Positions 18,618 through 28,396 are shown, numbered from the stretch's first letter. The stretch: DNA of 64,000 nt from Thermoplasmata archaeon (GCA_015063245.1 SUSV01000002.1:124001-188000); one strand, 5' to 3'. The notes: a model not told the origin generated them from the sequence alone. Made by a program: numbers and translations.

Positions 18618-18892
18618 GCGAAGTAGACATTAGCAGAGCATTGAAGTCCGCTATCACCACAGGAAAGGTGCAGTTCGGACTGGATCAGACTATGAAAGCA
18701 GTGAAGAACGGAGAGGCACAGATGATTGTTCTCGCAAGGAACTGTCCCTGCCCCGACCTCAAGGACGCAGACGTAAAGGTCCACGTCTATGACGGAAACA
18801 ACATGGAGCTCGGTGCTCTGTGCGGAAAACCATTCTCCGTTTCTGCCCTTGCAATCATTGACAAAGGTAGCTCCAACATCTTAACGCTGTGA
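18614..18892 (+). CDS. rpl30e: Ribosomal protein L30e
   Basis: 92 aa of the L7Ae/L30e/S12e fold. Typical segments: [40 protein letters not shown] and the C-terminal [20 protein letters not shown]. It is the standard gene after rpoA2 in archaeal RNA polymerase operons, overlapping rpoA2 by 4 bp. Confidence 0.95.
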   Translation: MSEVDISRALKSAITTGKVQFGLDQTMKAVKNGEAQMIVLARNCPCPDLKDADVKVHVYDGNNMELGALCGKPFSVSALAIIDKGSSNILTL

Positions 18893-18897
18893 GGAAC

Positions 18898-19326
18898 ATG
18901 TCCGCAGATATCGTACTTACCGAGGATACGCTCAGGTATATCGCTCTCTTCGAGCAGATCACCAAGGCAAACGCCATCGACTGTATGGACACTGAGGACA
19001 AGCTCGTGTTCGTGGTTGAGAAAGGACAGGGAAACATCGCTGTCGGAAAGAAAGGGGAGCATGTGATCAAGCTCAAGGACAAGACCGGGAAGAACATCCA
19101 GGTCGTAGAGTACTCTGACGATCCGGAACAGTTCGTCAAGAACGTGTTCCACATATACGGTCCTCAGAAGGTCGTTATCGAGCAGCGCGGCAACATCACT
19201 CACGCGACGGTCACAGTGGATCCCAAGCTCAAGGGCCGCGCGATCGGCAAGGCCGGAAAGAATCTGCGCATCGCAAGGGACATCGTGAACAGGCATCACG
19301 AGATCCAGAGCATCAGCGTGGACTGA
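18898..19326 (+). CDS. nusA: NusA-like transcription termination/antitermination KH protein
   Basis: About 142 aa from the ATG at 18898; an in-frame GTG at 18889 overlaps rpl30e. It is the short archaeal NusA made of two KH domains only: GNIAVGKKGEHVIKLKDKTG and GRAIGKAGKNLRIARDIVN carry the GxxG loops. It binds RNA and is thought to act with RNA polymerase. In many archaea rps12, rps7 and elongation factor genes follow; here the strand changes right after it. Confidence 0.93.
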   Translation: MSADIVLTEDTLRYIALFEQITKANAIDCMDTEDKLVFVVEKGQGNIAVGKKGEHVIKLKDKTGKNIQVVEYSDDPEQFVKNVFHIYGPQKVVIEQRGNITHATVTVDPKLKGRAIGKAGKNLRIARDIVNRHHEIQSISVD

Positions 19327-19404
19327 CGGTCCCCCTACGATCTGCCGATCGTTCGGTTGGGAATCATTAAACCCTTTACTAAAAACCCCTTAATTCTTCA
19401 GAAT

Positions 19405-20472
19405 TCAGTTCAGCGGAGTCCTCTCGACCTCGAGACCGTCCGCAGTCGGGTACTGCTCCGAGACGTAGCACTTGAATCCGATGTCATCCGCGATGTCCTC
19501 GAGTATCCAGGGGGCGACCTCGACCTTGCTGTCGAGCCTGACGAACATGTCATCGGGGACCTCCAGCTCCTTCAGCTTCGAGATGACGGCGTCGAGGTCC
19601 TGCCCGTAGACGTACCCTCTCACAAGGGTCCCGTCGTCGGTGACCGCTTGATAGTCGGTGCAGATGTGCTCCGCACGGCGGATCAATCTTTTCCTGAGCT
19701 GGACTCCGTCCTTGAACGCGGAGGCACAGAAGTGGATGTTCGCCTTCTTGTTCTTCTTCATGACGGCCATCGCGGCCTCATCGGAACCGAGCACAGCGGA
19801 GGAGATGTCATCCTTGACCTGGAAGTCGTTGGACGCCATCATATCCCAGTTGCTCTCAGAGAATTCGAGCTCGTTGAGGTTGATGAACTTCACGCCTATT
19901 GAATTGGCATATTCCACCAACTTGCCTAGTTTTTCCTCCATTTTTGGTATTGCTGGCACCTCTATTCCCACATCCATATTGGATGATTCCGCTATCTCCT
20001 TTAGCTTGGTCTCCTCCATGCGGTCCCACATGCTCATCGGAGGGTGGAAGCGGATCTCGTCCAGTCCCGCGGCTTCCAGCCTGGCGACCTTCTCGGGGTC
20101 GATTGTCGCCGTGTAAAGGTGTATGTGATGCTCTTTGCCGAACCTTCCCTTGAGGAGCTCTATCATGTGGATCGTGCGGTCGATGACCAGAAGCGGGTCG
20201 CCTCCGGTGATGCCGGTCCCGGTGGCGTCGATGGATTCCGCCTCCGCTATGATCTCCTCATCGGTCGAGACCTTCGCCTCGTTCGCATAGATGACGTCGA
20301 GCCCCTTCTTCTCCAGCGATACCGGGCAGTAATAGCAGTTCCATTTGCATTGTCCGGTAACGAGAAGTACCATCTTGGACCCGTTCATGCAGTGCTCGCA
20401 TCCCACAGCCACATGGCCGTTGCATGCAGACCCGCATTCCATCTTCCTGAGCATGTATTCTCCATCGGTCAT
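19405..20472 (-). CDS. Radical SAM protein of unknown function
   Basis: 355 aa, start ATG at 20472 (MTDGEYMLRKMECGSA). The 4Fe-4S/SAM motif CKWNCYYC (CxxxCxxC) is near residue 47. Before it a further cysteine cluster, CGSACNG then GCEHC, could bind zinc or an auxiliary cluster. GTGITGGDPLLV is the SAM-binding GGE-like segment, and HIHLYTA follows. This pattern matches a conserved archaeal radical SAM group whose substrate I cannot name. It diverges from pyrF with only 34 bp between starts, so the promoters overlap. A T-rich stretch on the coding strand after the stop may terminate it. Confidence 0.8.
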   Translation of the reverse strand: MTDGEYMLRKMECGSACNGHVAVGCEHCMNGSKMVLLVTGQCKWNCYYCPVSLEKKGLDVIYANEAKVSTDEEIIAEAESIDATGTGITGGDPLLVIDRTIHMIELLKGRFGKEHHIHLYTATIDPEKVARLEAAGLDEIRFHPPMSMWDRMEETKLKEIAESSNMDVGIEVPAIPKMEEKLGKLVEYANSIGVKFINLNELEFSESNWDMMASNDFQVKDDISSAVLGSDEAAMAVMKKNKKANIHFCASAFKDGVQLRKRLIRRAEHICTDYQAVTDDGTLVRGYVYGQDLDAVISKLKELEVPDDMFVRLDSKVEVAPWILEDIADDIGFKCYVSEQYPTADGLEVERTPLN

Positions 20473-20476
20473 ATGG

Positions 20477-20484
20477 TTTATAAT
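20477..20484 (+). promoter_or_regulatory. TATA box of pyrF
   Basis: TTTATAAT about 26 bp before the pyrF ATG (leaderless spacing). It directly abuts the start codon of the divergent radical SAM gene. Confidence 0.5.
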
Positions 20485-20506
20485 CCCTGTCGAGGATAGA
20501 CCCTGC

Positions 20507-21151
20507 ATGAAAATGGACAGCAGACTGGTATTGGCACTGGACGAGACAGACGGGAAGAAGGCCTTGGCCATCGCGGAATCCGTGAGCGATGTGGTCGACG
20601 CCATCAAGATCAACTGGCCTCTGGTACTTTCGGAGGGGCCCCAGATGATCACTAAGCTGTCCGAGCTGTCGGATGTTATCTGCGACTTCAAGGTAGCGGA
20701 CATCCCTAACACAGTCAGGCTGATCGTGGAGAACGCCGTATCAAGGGGTGCTTCAGCTGTCATAGTCCATGCATTCACAGGGGACGATTCCCTGAAGGCC
20801 GCCGTCGAGGCGGCAGGGGATGCGGAGATCTACGCTGTCACAGAGATGAGCCATCCCGGAGGAAAGATGTTCACCGCCAAGCATGCGGAGGAGATGGCGA
20901 AGCTGGGAGTCGAGTGCGGGGTCAAGGGATTCATCGCTCCGGCCACGCGTCCCGAGAGGATCGCCGACATCCGCAGGGTCATCGGAGACCTGAAGATACT
21001 GTCGCCCGGGGTAGGCGCCCAGGGAGGAAAAGCATCGGATGCCATAAGGGCAGGAGCGACATACGCTATCGTCGGCCGTGCCATCTACGGCTCCGAGGAT
21101 CCACGTGCTTCGGCGATGTCGTTCGCAGAGGACATAAGGACCGTCCTCTGA
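20507..21151 (+). CDS. pyrF: Orotidine 5'-phosphate decarboxylase
   Basis: 214 aa; converts OMP to UMP in pyrimidine synthesis. Family motifs: LALDETDGKKAL at the N terminus, the substrate lysine in DAIKINWPLV, the catalytic DFKVADIPNT (Lys and Asp of the DxKxxD signature) and the phosphate-binding SPGVGAQGG. The start at 20507 is fixed by the TATA box; a longer frame upstream runs antisense to the radical SAM gene and is not real. Confidence 0.95.
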   Translation: MKMDSRLVLALDETDGKKALAIAESVSDVVDAIKINWPLVLSEGPQMITKLSELSDVICDFKVADIPNTVRLIVENAVSRGASAVIVHAFTGDDSLKAAVEAAGDAEIYAVTEMSHPGGKMFTAKHAEEMAKLGVECGVKGFIAPATRPERIADIRRVIGDLKILSPGVGAQGGKASDAIRAGATYAIVGRAIYGSEDPRASAMSFAEDIRTVL

Positions 21152-21189
21152 GACGGTTTCCAAACATCTTCCCATCACTAAAATTAGGC

Positions 21190-21217
21190 GCGCGTACAGA
21201 CCTTATAACTAACGCGC
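21190..21217 (+). promoter_or_regulatory. Inverted repeat around a TATA box, upstream of the STT3-like gene
   Basis: GCGCGT (21190-21195) and ACGCGC (21212-21217) flank TTATAAC (21203-21209), about 70 bp upstream of the start at 21278. It could be the promoter of the large membrane gene with an operator around it. A very similar GCGCGTAC then TTATAAC arrangement precedes gatD (30416-30438). Confidence 0.4.
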
Positions 21218-21277
21218 ATTAAAGTTTTAATACATAACCGATAATCCGACGCCATTCATAAGACGGAGACTTATAGA

Positions 21278-24200
21278 ATGCGCAAATTCGGAAAAGAGTC
21301 AACCGCCCCTAAGGAAGGGGTAAACCGCGAAAGCGGTGGGTGGTTACAGAACCACTGTGCTCTTGCCGTATGCTTCGTCATTATTCTCGCATTTGTGATG
21401 AGGGTAGTGTTCGCTTACGGCTTTTCCGCAGACAACGGATTCGCGTTGTCAGGCGGTTCAGAGGCACAATATCACCTGCACGTAGTCGAAAGCATACTTG
21501 ATGGAAGCTTCATCATCGGAAGCGATGCGGCTATCAATTACCCCGTCGGGGGACTCAATGTCAATGCCCCGCTGTACGATTTCGTCGCAGCAGGAGTGGG
21601 TTCATTCGCAGGAGCATCAACTGCACTGGCGATCCTGGCCCCCATCTTCGGAGCACTCACCTGCTTCCCTGTCTACCTCATCGGTAAGGAGCTTTACGGA
21701 TACAAGGCAGGTTTCGTCGCGGCATTGATCTACGGTCTGTTGGCGCTCCCCATCGTCTCGACTGTCATGTCGAACGGAACGGAGTACGCCTTTGTTGCAT
21801 TCCTGGTGTCATTCTTCATCCTGTCCCTCATCAAGGTCTCAAGGAAGATCAGCGAGGGAGCATTCGCGAAGAAGGAGACCATCATTGCAGGAGTCCTGTT
21901 CGCACTCGTAGTACTGTCCTGGAACGATTTCCGTGGACTCGTAGTCCTCATGGCCGTCCTCTTGGTCATCCAGATGGTCCTTGACCGTTTCAACTCGAAG
22001 GACTTCAGCACCACGCTCTACACCTATGCCGTTATCATGGTCATAGGACTGGCAGTCGGCGCAGCATACTACATTCCTGCAAAACTCTGGGATGCGGTTT
22101 TCTCCGGACCTGTTCTCATAGCAATCATCGTCCTCGCCTTGGGATTCATCTTCAAGGCACTCCAGAAGCAGCCTTGGATCTTCGTCATCCCCGGGCTCTT
22201 CGTCGCATTCATCGTCATCATGGTGGTGTTCTACTTCGCACTGCCCGATTACTTCAGCGCGATGGTGTTCGGAAACTCAGTCTACACCAACGACCTCATG
22301 GCCGACCTCGTGGACAACAGCATTTCGATCTCCCAGATGTCCTCATACTACGGATGGGTCCTCATGTGGATGCCTCCCATGCTCGGGCTCTGGGAACTCT
22401 ACAAGTACGTCAAGAAGGACCACGCTCACGCACAGCTCTTCATGGTCATGTGGCTGTTCGTCCTTTGGATCTTCACATGGATGTCCTACTCCGCGGCAGC
22501 AGTCCTCGGAATGACCATCGCGGTATCCTCCGGATACGTCCTGGTCGCAGTCTTCGAGAAGGCGGACCTCAAGAGCTACTGGTCAGCAATGAAGGCAGCC
22601 GGATTCCCCGGATGCTTCAAGAAGATGCTCAGGCCGGTTCCCTTCCTCGCCATCATCTGCACGCTGTTCCTGGTCGCAGTACCCGGAATCGCATTCGCGG
22701 TCGATGCGGGAATCCCCTCCAACGCGGATTCAGACTACAAGTACTACGGAAACACGGTCTACACGATCCAGACCGGAGACGACTACCCCACCACCTACAC
22801 CTACGACTATCTCGAGGATGAGGACAAGGCCGTCGTCACATGGATCAACTACGCAGCCCCCTACGGAGCGCAGGGATACAACACCGTCAACGACATGTAC
22901 GGCGAAGGTGCATCCGCAGCAGCCCAGATCTATCTGGCGAAGGGAGCCGCAGGTGCGACAGCAGCACAGATCGTCCGTGTCATGGAAGCATACGATGACA
23001 AGAACTTCTCATCCGCGTTCCCCGACACAGCGACATACGACAAGGTCAAGGCCTACATCGACGACCCCTGCAAGGCGAAGTCTGACGTCCTCGGCGACAC
23101 CGAGACATACGGACAGGTAGCCAGCGACATCGGCAAGAACAACGCGATGTACCTCGCAAGCATCAACGTCCTCACCGAGGCATACGGAACCGACGAGATC
23201 ATGAGCATCTACGACAAGGTCAAGGAGATCTCCGGAGCCAACATCGGATACTACGTCGTCGACGGATCCATGCTGCCCATCGTCTACGGAGACGGAAGCA
23301 ACCTCTCCACCATGGCATACTTCGCCGGATACAACACCGACGGATACGGAGCGGCACCCGAGTTCTACTCGTATATCACATACTATTCAAACTACTATCC
23401 CGCGTACGCGACCGAGTCCCTCTACGAGACATTCCTCTGGAAGGCACTCATCGGTCCCTCGCCCGCAGAGTCCGGAGAGTCATCATCGTTCTCCTATCTC
23501 TACGACCTCACCACCAGCAACGGCGATGTGAAGGCGATGCCCGGATACGGACTCGCAGGATACAACCTCGTCACATGGTTCATCAAGTACAACCCCAACC
23601 CCAAGGCCACCGGAGCCAGCGACGGATGGGAGTACATGCACTACCTCAAAGCGTTCGAGAAGCAGGCGAACGAGGGCGGAGTCGTCAACTACCTCTCGTC
23701 CGTCATCGTCTACGAGTACGTCGGAAACGACACCTCCGTACAGACCTCCGTCAGCGGACAGGTAACAGATGAGAACGGAGACCCCATCTCGGGAGTCACC
23801 GTGGACATCTACGCATACAACGCAACATACGGAGCGGACACGATCTTCTCGCAGACTAAGACCAACCAGAACGGAGAGTACTCCGTGCTCGTTCCCGAGA
23901 CATACACCATCCACTTCAAGAACGGAAGCACGAAGGTGGCATCCCTGCCCAGCGATGCAGGAACAGGAGACATTACCATCAGCTCCGCGACATTCAACGG
24001 AAAGATCGCAGTCGGAGAGAACGCGATCACGGATGACTCGCTCATCGTCACCTCTCCTAACTACATGTATGTCCTCACAAGCAAGGGAATCAAGTACACC
24101 TACACGGTAGGTGAAGATACCAAGACCGGAACCAAGTACTACATCCCGACATCTGATGGAAGGATCAACAGCAGCGATGCGACAAATGAGAACGGAGAAT

Positions 24201-26785
24201 CCGTGCTGATCCTCCCCGGATCCTACTCGTACGAGCTCCGCGACAGCTCATCCAACGCTATCGCGTCCGGTGATGTGACATTCTACTCCGGACTCAACGA
24301 GAACCTCGTGGTATCGCCTTCCAGCTACACCATCACAGCCACCGTCAACGACTTCTTCGGAAACAAGCTCGGAGCAGGCTCGGTCATCGCACGCAACGTC
24401 GATACAGGAGCAGAGTTCACAGCCGATGTCTCGGAAGGCAAGGCGATCATCTACGTCCCCAGCGGAACATATTCCCTGAGGATGGGAGACGGATACTACA
24501 CCAGCTACTCGAGCACACTGTCCGTCACAAGCAACAGGACAGCCACCATCACAGCATACGAGGCGATCACAGTCACAGCCACCGATGAGGTCCCCCTGAC
24601 TGCATACGCAGGCTCCTTCACCGCCTCCGCATACAACGGCAAGTTCAACTTCCCCGTGACCTTCGGATCCGACAAGGCATGCTACACAGTCTACGGATAC
24701 GACGGACAGAGGGTCTACATCGGAGTATACAAGACAGGTTCATCAGTTACTGTCTCACCTTCCGAGGCGATCACCGTCACCGGAAGCATGGGCGAGTCCG
24801 GAACGGTGTCCTTCATCAACGCCGACGGCGCAGTGATCAAGGCAACAGCCGATTCCGATGGAAAGTTCACAGCGAACCTCGCAGCAGGAACATACACGAT
24901 CTATGCAACCGACGGAAGCAGCGATGTCTACATCGGATCCCAGACCATCGACGCAAGTACAGCGGACATCTCCATCACACTCGTCGACGGAAAGAGGATC
25001 ATCGAGACATACAACTACGAGAGCGGAACCAGCAAGTCCAAGGTCGCACTGCCCTTCGCATATGTCGAGGCGCAGTTCAATTTAGATTCGACCGCATACA
25101 CCCTTGCATCCATGACGGATACATCCGGAAAGGCGACGTTTTACATCCCCGAGACGGCCACAGACGTCAAGGTCGAGATCAACGGCGGTTCCATCAGCAA
25201 CGCCGCATTCGAAGCCTCGGACATGTTCTCTGAGTTCGCAGCATCCGACTCATCCAAGACATACACCATCGTGAAGGATAATGTCAAGGATCAGACGGTC
25301 ACGATACCCAACGACATGAAGCTGAAGCCCTACGGCGGAGAAGAAGAGGAGGTCAGCGCCGGAACAAAGACACTCAAACCCGGCCAGTACACAGTGACCA
25401 TCGACGCGTCGACTGGATCCTACTTCAGCGGAACCGTGTACCTCTACCCCGGACAGACCGAGTTCACAGGACTCAACACAGTCCCGATGTACACTACCAA
25501 GATCACATACGCCGACACCGACAAGCTCACGGTGACCGGAGACAAGACCTACCGTACCAACAGCCAGACCACAAAGCCCTCTGAGGGAATTGAGTACTAC
25601 TTCGAGGACGGCTGCGAGTACCTCCTGACGTCCGTCAGCGCAGACGGAAAGAAGATCGCTTATGGAGAGGTCGCAAGCCCCGCCGTTACCGAGGTCGATA
25701 TGACGGCAACCGCCGAGATTATGAACATCAAGGGCTACGTAGGAGTCAGCGGGGACGGAACGGTGACTGCAAGCTTCAACGACTTCAACCTCGATGGAAC
25801 GGTCAAGAGCGGAGCATTCGAGTTCCAGATACCCAACACCGCAACAGCCATCAACTTCGCGGTGAAGGTCACTAACACCGTCTCATCTCAGAAGTACGAG
25901 TACGCCGGAGAGATGTACGTCAACGCGCCTGAGGACGGAATGATTGTCAACGTCCCCGTCTCATCTGTCGCGGATGACGATTCATCGATCTACACCGCGG
26001 ATCTCGACGGACGTATCAGGAACGCTTCCTTCAACGACGGAAACCTGGTTGTCACCGTAGAGGTCTTCAACAACAGCAAGACCGAGAAGGCCTATGTCAT
26101 CACCTCCGGTGCGGCATGGGACGCTAACATCAAGCAGATCGTCGTCGCGGCAGGTTCAAGCACCACAGAGGAGATCACAGGAACCTATGAGCCCAACGCG
26201 ACCGGAATCGGATCCAACGGAATGTCCGTCGTCATCAACGACTTCAACGGAACCGGATCCAAGACAATCCCGATTGTCGACGGAGATGTATCGTCATCCG
26301 CGACGGTCAGCTGGATCGAGGACCCTGCAGTCAAGGACACGATCTCCGGAAATGCCTACATGTACGCCATCGCTCTCAAGACCGACGGCGGAATGGGAAA
26401 GGTTGCCATCGAGGTCGAGGATTTCGACGAACCCGGATACACCATCAGGCTCATGAACGAGAACGGAACGGTCATCGGCGAGAACGGATCGGAGTTCGTC
26501 GTATCGGCACAGAAGACCACCGTCGTCTATGTCGTCGTCACGAAGGACATCGGACAGATGGAGACCGTACCTACGGTCACTGTGAAGGTCGGATCCGACA
26601 CGAAGACTCTCGAACCCGAGTCCGTCAAGGTGCACGCATCCTCATACAGCGTATCCGGAGACGACATCTTCAAGGAGAAGGCCGGAATCCCCAAGGGGGT
26701 CTGGTTCCTCTTCGGACTCAGCGTCATCCTGCTCATCCTCATTGTCTGGATGGGCTCCAAGAGGGGGGTGTTCTCACGCAGATGA
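21278..26785 (+). CDS. STT3/AglB-like (GT66) membrane protein fused to a long extracellular beta-domain stalk
   Basis: 1835 aa. Residues about 25-475 hold 11-13 transmembrane helices resembling the archaeal oligosaccharyltransferase AglB: SGGSEAQYHLHVVESIL in loop 1, NYPVGGLNVNAPLYDF, SWNDFRG, and later GYYVVDGSM and PGYGLAGYNLVTWF. Key motifs deviate: WINYA (522-526) stands where WWDYG is expected, TEY (168-170) at the DxD/E position and SISQ (about 350-353) at the TIxE position. From about residue 825 to 1800 come repeated Cna-B/carboxypeptidase-regulatory-like beta domains (SGQVTDENGDPISGVTVDIY and related). A single C-terminal helix (WFLFGLSVILLILIVWM) anchors the end. The gene overlaps the next by 4 bp. 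AglB proteins are normally 800-1000 aa, so the fusion roughly doubles it. Whether it transfers glycans is open. Confidence 0.75.
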   Translation: MRKFGKESTAPKEGVNRESGGWLQNHCALAVCFVIILAFVMRVVFAYGFSADNGFALSGGSEAQYHLHVVESILDGSFIIGSDAAINYPVGGLNVNAPLYDFVAAGVGSFAGASTALAILAPIFGALTCFPVYLIGKELYGYKAGFVAALIYGLLALPIVSTVMSNGTEYAFVAFLVSFFILSLIKVSRKISEGAFAKKETIIAGVLFALVVLSWNDFRGLVVLMAVLLVIQMVLDRFNSKDFSTTLYTYAVIMVIGLAVGAAYYIPAKLWDAVFSGPVLIAIIVLALGFIFKALQKQPWIFVIPGLFVAFIVIMVVFYFALPDYFSAMVFGNSVYTNDLMADLVDNSISISQMSSYYGWVLMWMPPMLGLWELYKYVKKDHAHAQLFMVMWLFVLWIFTWMSYSAAAVLGMTIAVSSGYVLVAVFEKADLKSYWSAMKAAGFPGCFKKMLRPVPFLAIICTLFLVAVPGIAFAVDAGIPSNADSDYKYYGNTVYTIQTGDDYPTTYTYDYLEDEDKAVVTWINYAAPYGAQGYNTVNDMYGEGASAAAQIYLAKGAAGATAAQIVRVMEAYDDKNFSSAFPDTATYDKVKAYIDDPCKAKSDVLGDTETYGQVASDIGKNNAMYLASINVLTEAYGTDEIMSIYDKVKEISGANIGYYVVDGSMLPIVYGDGSNLSTMAYFAGYNTDGYGAAPEFYSYITYYSNYYPAYATESLYETFLWKALIGPSPAESGESSSFSYLYDLTTSNGDVKAMPGYGLAGYNLVTWFIKYNPNPKATGASDGWEYMHYLKAFEKQANEGGVVNYLSSVIVYEYVGNDTSVQTSVSGQVTDENGDPISGVTVDIYAYNATYGADTIFSQTKTNQNGEYSVLVPETYTIHFKNGSTKVASLPSDAGTGDITISSATFNGKIAVGENAITDDSLIVTSPNYMYVLTSKGIKYTYTVGEDTKTGTKYYIPTSDGRINSSDATNENGESVLILPGSYSYELRDSSSNAIASGDVTFYSGLNENLVVSPSSYTITATVNDFFGNKLGAGSVIARNVDTGAEFTADVSEGKAIIYVPSGTYSLRMGDGYYTSYSSTLSVTSNRTATITAYEAITVTATDEVPLTAYAGSFTASAYNGKFNFPVTFGSDKACYTVYGYDGQRVYIGVYKTGSSVTVSPSEAITVTGSMGESGTVSFINADGAVIKATADSDGKFTANLAAGTYTIYATDGSSDVYIGSQTIDASTADISITLVDGKRIIETYNYESGTSKSKVALPFAYVEAQFNLDSTAYTLASMTDTSGKATFYIPETATDVKVEINGGSISNAAFEASDMFSEFAASDSSKTYTIVKDNVKDQTVTIPNDMKLKPYGGEEEEVSAGTKTLKPGQYTVTIDASTGSYFSGTVYLYPGQTEFTGLNTVPMYTTKITYADTDKLTVTGDKTYRTNSQTTKPSEGIEYYFEDGCEYLLTSVSADGKKIAYGEVASPAVTEVDMTATAEIMNIKGYVGVSGDGTVTASFNDFNLDGTVKSGAFEFQIPNTATAINFAVKVTNTVSSQKYEYAGEMYVNAPEDGMIVNVPVSSVADDDSSIYTADLDGRIRNASFNDGNLVVTVEVFNNSKTEKAYVITSGAAWDANIKQIVVAAGSSTTEEITGTYEPNATGIGSNGMSVVINDFNGTGSKTIPIVDGDVSSSATVSWIEDPAVKDTISGNAYMYAIALKTDGGMGKVAIEVEDFDEPGYTIRLMNENGTVIGENGSEFVVSAQKTTVVYVVVTKDIGQMETVPTVTVKVGSDTKTLEPESVKVHASSYSVSGDDIFKEKAGIPKGVWFLFGLSVILLILIVWMGSKRGVFSRR

Positions 26786-27561
26786 ATAAAGTAACTATGG
26801 GAATCCTCGCCTTCGTGGCCCTGGCAGCATTCTGCCTCGTGCCCCTGGGCGTCATGGACACAGATGCGGAGATCACCGCAGAGGACGGAACTATCATGAA
26901 GGTCTCCGGAAAGGCCACATTCGACATCGAGTACACGCTGTCCGGAACAGAGGAGGGAAAACTCACCTATGAGGCGAAGGTCGTCGACGGTGACGGGAAC
27001 ACCCAGTCCAACGCTGTTACCCCCTCATCGGGATCCCTCGAGAGCGGAGTGTCCAAGTCTTTGACCGTGACCGGTTCCAAGGACAGCGGATCCTACAGGC
27101 TGGTCGTCGAATACTTCGTCGGAGAGGACGATGACAAGAAGAGCGTCCACAAGGATACGATGAGGTTCAAGGTCGTTGATCCCATCGTCCTGAAGCTCAA
27201 CCTGAAGGCAGACAACACCGATGTGAGCCTTGACAAGTTCGAGGTCTACTTCGTCGTCGACGGAAAGAAGATGGAGGACAGCTATACATTCGTCTCCTTC
27301 TCCAGCGACGGAACCGGATCGGCATCCTACGAGTGGATCGCAGACCCCAGCGACGGAGAGCACACATTCTACGTCGAGGCGGTCAGCGGAAGCGACATGA
27401 TCAAGGGACTGAACGAGAAGCACACCTTCTACGTCGGAGAAACAAGCTACACCTGGCTCACCGTCGTGATCGTGATCATCCTGATCATCCTGATCATCCT
27501 CGCCATAAGGATCTACCGCAAGCCCATCAAGAACTACGGTAAGCCTAAGTCCAGGCGCTGA
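26782..27561 (+). CDS. Membrane-anchored secreted protein, partner of the STT3-like protein
   Basis: 259 aa. A signal peptide (MGILAFVALAAFCLVPLGV), an extracellular part of two beta-rich domains (residues about 30-215), then a C-terminal helix (TVVIVIILIILIILAIRIY) and a basic tail. This is a type I topology like the end of the preceding 1835-aa protein, with which it overlaps by 4 bp. No enzymatic motif is visible. Probably an accessory surface protein in the same envelope structure; the function is unknown. Confidence 0.7.
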   Translation: MNKVTMGILAFVALAAFCLVPLGVMDTDAEITAEDGTIMKVSGKATFDIEYTLSGTEEGKLTYEAKVVDGDGNTQSNAVTPSSGSLESGVSKSLTVTGSKDSGSYRLVVEYFVGEDDDKKSVHKDTMRFKVVDPIVLKLNLKADNTDVSLDKFEVYFVVDGKKMEDSYTFVSFSSDGTGSASYEWIADPSDGEHTFYVEAVSGSDMIKGLNEKHTFYVGETSYTWLTVVIVIILIILIILAIRIYRKPIKNYGKPKSRR

Positions 27562-27576
27562 AACCCTAAAAATCAA

Positions 27577-27594
27577 GGGAGGGGAAACCCTCCC
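27577..27594. terminator. Terminator hairpin between convergent operons
   Basis: GGGAGGG, loop GAAA, CCCTCCC, followed on the plus strand by a T-rich run. It sits between the end of the surface-protein operon and the end of truA. Confidence 0.7.
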
Positions 27595-27616
27595 GCTTTT
27601 CTATTATTTCCAAAAA

Positions 27617-28396
27617 TCAAAGAGAGTCGAAGAAGGATCTGCGAAGGTCCTGTCTGAACAGCTCCTCTCTAATCCTATCTTCGAACTGCGACGGATCGGC
27701 CGGTAAGAAGGTGAGCCAATCGTAATCCACATCCAGCAGCGTCAGAGCATCAGGCCTCGATACGCCGAAGTTAATCTCCTCAAGGCTGTCCAGCGCCCTT
27801 CTCACATCATCCATGGTGCGTAGGCCCTTGGAGACGCATTCTATGGCCGATACCATCCTGCGGATCTGGTTCCAGAGGAAGAAGCGTGCCTTGAACTCGA
27901 ATATCAGAACCTTTCCGCATTTATCGACGGTTATCTCGTCGACCTTGGCCACAGTGGGCTTGTTATCGGGCTTGCAGAATCTCGCGAAATCGTGCTCACC
28001 GAGAAATATCTTCGAGCATTCCCTCGCAAGGGCAACATCCAGGCCATCAGAAGGAAGGATGTACCTGTACCTGCGGCTGGATGCGTAGCGGACGTTGAAG
28101 TCCTGGTCCACCTCGCATATCGACCTGAAATAGATGTCCTTGCCTACGGCGTTGAGGGCCTTCAGCAGGAGCATGTCATCGTCGAAGTTCGAGTTGAATG
28201 CGATGGCGTTGCCTAACGCGTTCACACCCTTGTCGGTACGGCTCGAGAACCTGAGGTCGAGCTCCTCGGGGGAGAGCTTCGTGATGAGTGCCAGCTTGTC
28301 CAGAACCTCAGACTCCACCGTCCTTCCGGTGGGCTGTATCTGTGACCCGTTGAAACCCTCGCCGATATAGGCGATCTTGACTGAGACTCTCTTCAT
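27617..28396 (-). CDS. truA: tRNA pseudouridine synthase A
   Basis: 259 aa. Makes pseudouridine in the anticodon stem-loop (38-40) of tRNAs. The catalytic aspartate lies in SSRTDKGVNALGN (the XRTDxGVHA signature, about residue 56). FNVRYASSRRYRYIL and FLWNQIRRMVSAI are further family blocks. The start ATG at 28396 overlaps the purD stop (ATGA). Last gene of the hypB-purD-truA unit. Confidence 0.95.
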   Translation of the reverse strand: MKRVSVKIAYIGEGFNGSQIQPTGRTVESEVLDKLALITKLSPEELDLRFSSRTDKGVNALGNAIAFNSNFDDDMLLLKALNAVGKDIYFRSICEVDQDFNVRYASSRRYRYILPSDGLDVALARECSKIFLGEHDFARFCKPDNKPTVAKVDEITVDKCGKVLIFEFKARFFLWNQIRRMVSAIECVSKGLRTMDDVRRALDSLEEINFGVSRPDALTLLDVDYDWLTFLPADPSQFEDRIREELFRQDLRRSFFDSL

